Part shown: positions 59,362-64,000 of the stretch, piece by piece
How positions within the stretch are numbered: position 1 is the first letter of the stretch
Layout: every line of letters starts with the position of its first letter
Assembly (NCBI GenBank): GCA_037176705.1
Contig: CM073899.1
Location: 1,054,001 to 1,118,000, forward strand
DNA length: 64,000 nt
From: Molossus alvarezi
Lineage: Eukaryota; Chordata; Mammalia; Chiroptera; Molossidae
Direction: 5' to 3'
Position numbers and translations under genes: made by a program
The notes under the pieces: generated by a model
What the model was told of the DNA's origin: nothing
The model's input: only the letters and a program-made list of their open reading frames with translations
Database searches by the model: none

Positions 59362-60296
59362 GGGACTTCCGGTCAAGATGGTGGCGTAGGTAAACGCGGT
59401 ATCGCGTCCTCCCACAACCACATCAAAGTTACAACTAAACTAAAGAACAACCATCATTCAAAACCGCCTGAAATCAAGCTGAATGGAAGTCGTACAACTA
59501 CGGAACTAAGGGGAAAAAAAAAGCAGCTACATCCAGACCGGTAGGACGGGCGGCGGCGCGAGGGGCGGCGGCGGCGCAAGGGGCGGCGGCGGCGCAGCGG
59601 CGGCGGAGCGCGCAGCGGCCAGACGGGCTGGTCCCACACCCAAGCGTGGTGGATAAAAATCAGGAGGCTCCCGCGGCTGGGAAGGTCCTTCCTGAGGACT
59701 GAGGGGTCCCCGTCCCACACCAGGTGCCCCGCTCAGGGTTCCAGTGCCAGGAAGAGAATCCCCATCACTTCTGGCTGGAAAAACCAGCGGGAACGGAGGC
59801 TCAGGGAGGCTGAGGCGGCGGGAGCCCCAGGCAGCTCCCTAAAGGGCCCGCGCACGGACTTATCGGACTCTCTCCCTCTAAGCTCGGAGGGGAGGCAGCT
59901 CGAGGGGCGCCAGAGACATACAGGGAAGAACTGAGCTGTTTGGCACTGGAGCGAGCGCTGGAGAGGGGCCTTCATCGGGGACAAACGTGCTGTAAGAGGC
60001 CTTTGTTCCTTTGGTGAGCCCTTCCCGGGGGCGCAGACAGAAGCCATATCTGGGACTCCAGCAACCTGGCTCGCACTGGTAGCCCCGCCCTGCTGACTCC
60101 CTGAGGCCCCGCCCCGCCCCGCCCCGCCTCACACAACTTTCAAGCTGTTGTCACTTGCTTAACCATAGGATTGGCCGGTCTTGGATCCTGCTTCAGGTTT
60201 TTCCTAAATTCTTTCAAACGAGCAGCACCGGGTCTCAGCGAGCCCCATACCGCTCATTAAGTAATACACAGAAACAAACACAGGGAGGCAGCCAAA
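59362..60296 (+). promoter_or_regulatory. Half-L1 5'UTR, GC/CpG-rich internal promoter
   Basis: Contains a (GGC)n-type block at 59549-59612 and Sp1-like repeats 'ccccgccccgccccgcc' at ~60108-60128, with many CpGs, in sharp contrast to the AT-rich surroundings. 'caagatggtggc' near the 5' end resembles the YY1-type 'aagatggc' motif at the start of primate L1. Promoter role is inferred from L1 biology. Confidence 0.65.
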
Positions 60297-61238
60297 ATGA
60301 GGATACAAAGAAACAGGTCCCAAATGAAAGAACAGAACAAAACCCCAATAAAAGAACTAAGCGAAAGGGAGATAAGCAACCTAACAGATACTGAGTTCAA
60401 AATACTGCTTATAAGGATGCTCAATGAACTTGGTGAGAACCTCAGTGAACTTAGGGAGGGCATCAAGAGCATAAAAAAGTACCAGTTAGAAATCATGGAT
60501 ACACAGTTAGAATTAAAGGAGGCATTAACTGAAATAAAGAATAATTTACACAGCTTCAATAATAGAGTATGTAGATCCAAGGAGCAAACCATCGATTTGG
60601 AATATAAGGAAGCAAAAAATCCCCAATCAGAAGAGCAAAAAGAAAAAAGAATCCAAAAAAATGAGGATAGAGTAAGGAGCCTCTGGGATAACTTCAAGCG
60701 TGCCAACATTCGCATCTTGGGGGTGCCCGAAGGAGAAGAGAGAGAACAAGAAATCGAAAACCTGTTTGAAACAATAATGGCAGAAAACTTTCCTAACTTG
60801 GTGAAGGAAACAGACATACAAGTCCAGGAAGCACAGAGAGTCCCAAACAAGATGAACCCCAAGAGGCACACACCAAGACACATCATCATCAAAATGCAAA
60901 AGGTTCAAGACAAAGAGAGAATATTAAAAGCAGCAAGAGAAAGGCAGATAGTTACCTACAAGGGAGTACCCATTAGGCTGTCAGCTGATTTCTCAAAAGA
61001 AACTTTGCAGGCCAGAAGGGAGTGGCAAGAAATATTCAGAGTGATGAAAACCAAGAACCTACAACCAAAATTACTCTATCCTGCAAAGCTGTCATTTAGA
61101 ATCGATGGACATACAAAAACTTTCCCAGACAAGAAAAAGTTAAAGGAGTTCATCACCACCAAACCATTATTATATGAAATGATGAAGGGTCTTTTTGAAG
61201 AAAAAGATAAAATGTATGAACAAACAAAATGGCAATGA
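60297..61238 (+). CDS. L1-type ORF1p (RNA-binding retrotransposon protein), intact
   Basis: 313 codons, ATG to TGA, no interruption. ORF1p binds L1-type RNA as a trimer in cytoplasmic ribonucleoprotein particles and acts as a nucleic-acid chaperone during retrotransposition. N-terminal ~20-120: charged, heptad-like coiled coil ('LGENLSELREGIKSIKKYQ'). ~122-200: RRM-type domain with 'SLWDNFKRANIRILGVPEGE' and 'RHTPRHIIIKM'. ~205-290: C-terminal domain with 'TYKGVPIRLSADFSKETLQA'. Length is slightly below the ~340 residues of human ORF1p. ATG at 60297 was chosen because the preceding frame is the GC-rich 5'UTR and 'MRIQRNRSQMKEQNK' matches the basic start of other ORF1 copies here. No ORF2 follows. 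Confidence 0.92.
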   Translation: MRIQRNRSQMKEQNKTPIKELSEREISNLTDTEFKILLIRMLNELGENLSELREGIKSIKKYQLEIMDTQLELKEALTEIKNNLHSFNNRVCRSKEQTIDLEYKEAKNPQSEEQKEKRIQKNEDRVRSLWDNFKRANIRILGVPEGEEREQEIENLFETIMAENFPNLVKETDIQVQEAQRVPNKMNPKRHTPRHIIIKMQKVQDKERILKAARERQIVTYKGVPIRLSADFSKETLQARREWQEIFRVMKTKNLQPKLLYPAKLSFRIDGHTKTFPDKKKLKEFITTKPLLYEMMKGLFEEKDKMYEQTKWQ

Positions 61239-61591
61239 ATGCATATCTATCAACAATGGAATCTACAAACAAAATGAACAGGAAGAACAAACATTCTCAT
61301 AGATACAGAGAACATTTTGGTGGTTGCCAGTTGGGAAGGGGATTGGGGGAATGGGTGAAAAAGGTGAAGGGATTAAGAAGCACAAATTCATTGCTAGACT
61401 GACAAACCTCAAAGGGAAAGGGGTTGGGAGGGTGGGAAGAAATAAACCAAAGAACTTATATACATAACCAATGGACACAGACAATAATGTGGGAAAAGGT
61501 GGGAGGGGGGCGGGAGGGGGGAGGAGGGGGTCAATGGGGGAAAAATGTGGAACATCTGTAATACATTTTACATCCAACAATAAAGATTTGG

Positions 61592-61671
<80 letters not shown>
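61592..61671 (+). repeat. Poly(A) tail of the half-L1
   Basis: About 80 uninterrupted A residues, the longest pure homopolymer in the window. Assembly length may be inexact. Confidence 0.95.
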
Positions 61672-61673
<2 letters not shown>

Positions 61674-61687
61674 AAGAACACAGCTGG
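61671..61687 (+). repeat. Target-site duplication, right copy
   Basis: 'ataaagaacacagctgg', identical to 59345-59361. The first base may belong to the poly(A). The site read on the other strand, 'ttcttt/at', is compatible with L1 endonuclease preference. Confidence 0.95.
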
Positions 61688-62676
61688 TCAGAATAAGGCT
61701 GGACTTTGAATGTCAAATCAAGCAGCTAAAGAACACAGCAGCTCTATTGTGGCATTGCAGGTGAGACCCCACCTTCACCATCTTGCCAGATCCTACAATG
61801 TTGTGGTTGGAGAACCAGTTGAAGAAGTTCATGCTTCTATTTAGGTGCCAGTGCTGGTAGATCTCTCTTTCATAATGCTGGGACCACTGAATGGGATTGC
61901 AGTGGGACACCCTGTATCCTGCAGGATGATGTAGGTGATAATGGATGCATGCCCTTTCAACCTCAACCCACTTCTGGCTGCCACCCACGCTGGCAGCCTC
62001 CTCTTACCTCAAAGGGTAATAAGATACTCTTTCACAATCACATTATTGCAGAAGTAGAGGTTATTTTGACAGAACAGCAAAATCTTGCAGCAATCGCTGG
62101 CATGCCTGACTTCCTCCATGTATAGGAAAAAGTGTTTCGGAAGGGTAAAATTGGTCGTGAGGACACATGCCTTCTTCAGTTGGCAAGGAAAAGGTCAATT
62201 TTCCACTTTTACTTCCTCTCCTGTCTCTGTCACCCCAGGCTGACCTTCAAATTGATCATGTGGCTGATCATCTTTTCATCTTGCTCACAGATCATGGATG
62301 ATAGCTCCAGGTGGGTGACAAACAGCTTTGGGTCAAGGTGCCTGCATACTGCATTAGGCACATGAAATGCCTAGAAAATGGGCCAAAACTTGGGAGCAGC
62401 CTTGCTATTTCTGAGTTCTCTATGCCTCATGCCCCCTCTTCCACACAAGTACAAAAGGAACACGTTGGCTCTTGCTGCTTGCAAGGATTGACACCAACAC
62501 AGGCCAGATCTCTTGCCTGGCACATCCGGATCTCCACCTGATCCTTTGTGCTGATGGCTGTACAGAATACAATATGCTCTCTTCTGCGCACCCCGCTTTC
62601 CTAACTCTGACTCAGGAGGTACACATTCAGACCCTTCCACTGCAGCAGTATTCCTAGGATATATGCAATACATATA

Positions 62677-62678
<2 letters not shown>

Positions 62679-62716
<38 letters not shown>
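62679..62716 (+). repeat. (GT)n microsatellite in TSPY copy 2 intron 1
   Basis: About 19 GT units preceded by 'catatatagt'. Located at the position of the (AT)n tract in copy 1. Confidence 0.95.
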
Positions 62717-62718
<2 letters not shown>

Positions 62719-62926
62719 TTCCTGGGACTGATGTGGAACAAAGCCCCTGACTGTTTCAGAATGCCAACCAAGATAAGGACATCTCCAAGGTTTGAACCAG
62801 ACTATGGTCTCTACACCAAGTTTCTCTCCAATGTGTGCCTTTTGCTTCTGAACTGTGCTCATTGATCCATTTCTCCTGCAAAGGCACAGTCGCATTGTAG
62901 ACACCCCATTACAACCTCAAGGATAC

Positions 62927-63805
62927 AGCTTTGGCCTAGAATTCCTGGATGTGCTCAATATGGGTGCTTTTCAGTTGTAAGTGGGGCTTGTGCATGTGCC
63001 ATGTCTTGCGCTTGAGCGGGAGAAGGCCTTTCTGGCTTGCTCATTCACAGGCTCCATCTCTGGCTGGAAGGCCTGGAGCCCCTCCAGCAGGGACAAGGTG
63101 CACTGCCCACCCTGCCCAGACTCAGCCTGCTCATGCTTTTTGGACTTCTCTTGCTTCATTGCTTCAGTCCCTGACTCAAGCTGCCCCTGACTCAGGCTGC
63201 CCCTCACCTCACATGTCCACAACCTTCACGATGCCCTCCCAATCCAGCACATTCTGCTTCCCAGCAATTAATTTTCCCTGAGAGGCCTCCACCTCCTCTC
63301 CCTCCTCCTCACTTTCTGAAACCAGCACGACCTCATCATCCTTCTCCACCTGCAACAGCTCTCCATGCATCACGTCCTCCTGCCTGCCTGGCTTCAGGTC
63401 TGGAAAAATCTCCTCCCCTTCCCCCAGGATGCCAAGTGCTGGGGCCCTGACGCTCCAGGACAAAGTGCTGCCCAGACACCAATTCCCCCTCCTGGCCTCT
63501 CTCTTTTTGCCAGGGCTCCTCAATCTCTGGCCCGTTCTGATCCTCACTCTCCTGCACAAAGCCCTCCTCAGCCAACACCTTCTTCTGCCTCCCCTACCTC
63601 CCCGGCGCCAGGTCAGGCCAGACCTCCTTGCCGGCTGACAATGCCGCTTCCTTTGTCACCAGCGACAACTCCTGCTTTCCTCCAGCTCCAGCCCCCACTG
63701 TCCTCTCAGTACCGCCTCCACCCTCAGCTCCTGGGCCTCACCGCCTCCCTGCACAAAGTTGAACATGAAAGGACTCTGCTCAGTCCCACTCAGTTTATCC
63801 TCCAT
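62927..63805 (-). pseudogene. TSPY: TSPY copy 2 exon 1
   Basis: Start ATG at 63805-63803 ('caccatggag'). N-terminal frame 'MEDKLSGTEQSPFMFNFVQG' then 'ELRVEAVLRGQWGLELEE' ends at a TGA after ~49 codons; further frames continue the acidic region, broken again by TGA in 'VVDM'. The SET/NAP start is recognisable ('LEGLQAFQPEMEPVNEQ', 'ARKAFSR'), closer to canonical TSPY than copy 1 at 'EPVNEQARKAFS'. The donor is at 62926 ('agct|gtatcc'). Confidence 0.8.
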
Positions 63806-64000
63806 GGTGCCAATGGCCCCTAGTGTCCTGGCTGCCTAGGGGGTCCCAGTAACCTCATGGCTTCCTACAGGGAAGGAAAGATCCAAGGGCCTGAGGAGCC
63901 CACTGACCCCAAACACAGCCTGACCAGAGAAAGTTTCTGGCAGACTCCTGGTGGTCCCCGGAAGTAGGTGCTTCAAGCAGGGAGACAGCAGATCCTGCAT
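63806..64000 (-). promoter_or_regulatory. 5' flank of TSPY copy 2 (cut by window end)
   Basis: Aligns in reverse complement with ~34.57-34.76 kb ('ctacttccgg', 'gtcaggctgtgtttggggtc'). The rest of the promoter lies outside the window. Confidence 0.5.

Larger units (their letters stand above)
59362..61671 (+). mobile_element. Half-L1 (HAL1-type) retrotransposon, complete and young
   Basis: A full-length non-LTR element without ORF2: 5' end 'gggacttccggtcaagatgg', GC-rich 5'UTR (to 60296), intact ORF1 (60297-61238), L1-type 3'UTR (61239-61591) with polyadenylation signal AATAAA at 61579-61584, and ~80 uninterrupted A residues (61592-61671). It is flanked by a perfect 17-bp target-site duplication. 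The 3'UTR resembles that of the window's L1s ('agaacttatatacataacc', 'atggacacagacaa', 'gtcaatggggg'). ORF1 joins almost directly to late-L1 sequence ('ctcatagatacagagaac') near 61.29 kb, so ORF2 is missing as in described half-L1 families. It must have been mobilised by an L1 reverse transcriptase acting in trans. The pure poly(A) and intact duplication indicate recent insertion. Confidence 0.9.
58690..63805 (-). pseudogene. TSPY: TSPY copy 2, inverted, disrupted, with L1 insertion
   Basis: Minus-strand TSPY. Exons: 63805-62927 (879 nt), 62322-62245 (78), 62119-62008 (112), 61918-61773 (146), 59339-59258 (82) and 58811-58690. Exon 4 is intact ('SHCNPIQWSQHYEREIYQHW', then 'NRSMNFFNWFSNHN') and serves as reference for the 4-bp gain in copy 1. 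Damage: exon 1 is frameshifted (TGA ~49 codons in); the acceptor of exon 2 is CTG instead of CAG (an AG 3 nt upstream could add one codon); the acceptor of exon 3 is lost ('ctatac'), and exon 3 ends in TGA where copy 1 has CAA; exon 5 has a TGA two codons before its end. A 2.3-kb half-L1 sits in intron 4. Unlikely to make TSPY protein. Confidence 0.85.

Noticed and set aside
59454..60132. Pro/Arg-rich minus-strand frames opposite the half-L1 5'UTR
   Set aside because: Arise from GC-repeat composition ((GGC)n and CCCCG repeats).

Overview
The window looks like male-specific Y-chromosome DNA from a bat. Two things support this. First, many tRNA-derived SINEs of the bat VES type are scattered through it (heads like 'gccctggccggtttggctc', a B-box-like 'ggttcagttccc', CT-rich tail). 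Second, two gene families that are multicopy on mammalian Y chromosomes, RBMY and TSPY, occur here as several damaged copies. There is no prokaryotic gene content, and no viral or CRISPR element was recognised. Most long reading frames belong to LINE-1 (L1) elements.

Layout. 1-13.15 kb: 3' part of an RBMY copy (A), broken by an L1 at ~0.2-7.4 kb, an antisense 5'-truncated L1 at 9.63-11.24 kb and a repeat-bearing ~316-bp module at 11.76-12.07 kb. 13.15-19.56 kb: a sense L1 (L1-D) that begins with a second copy of that module. 19.56-24.1 kb: mostly single-copy-looking DNA with a degenerate minisatellite and a GC-rich patch. 24.1-27.35 kb: RBMY copy B with four recognisable exons and in-frame stops. 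27.97-34.7 kb: TSPY upstream region, including a degenerate TSPY-family exon-1 remnant at 31.26-31.62 kb. 34.76-37.55 kb: TSPY copy 1, with all exons recognisable but broken. 40.48-41.37 kb: extra copies of its last exons. 42.26-48.5 kb: RBMY copy C, carrying the same L1 as A. 48.5-55.2 kb: two L1s head to head. 55.2-58.07 kb: second copy of the TSPY upstream region. 58.08-64.0 kb: TSPY copy 2 on the minus strand, split by a young ORF2-less L1 (half-L1/HAL1 type).

The blocks fit one composite amplicon, RBMY - spacer - TSPY, present twice (24.1-42 kb and 42.26-64 kb). In the second unit the TSPY half is inverted, with a breakpoint near 58.08 kb. A further RBMY copy lies at the left edge. Shared L1s, private SINEs and indels give relative dates: A and C share an L1 that B lacks, and two SINEs nested in A's L1 are missing from C's L1.

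Neither TSPY copy nor any RBMY copy here looks able to make a normal full-length protein, so functional copies, if any, lie outside. The one intact sizeable reading frame with a recognisable product is the 313-codon ORF1 of the half-L1 at 59.36-61.67 kb. That element has a complete 5'UTR, a ~80-nt poly(A) tail and a perfect 17-bp target-site duplication. It sits in TSPY copy 2 immediately upstream of an exon. All family assignments come from reading the sequence against remembered family features; no database search was run.
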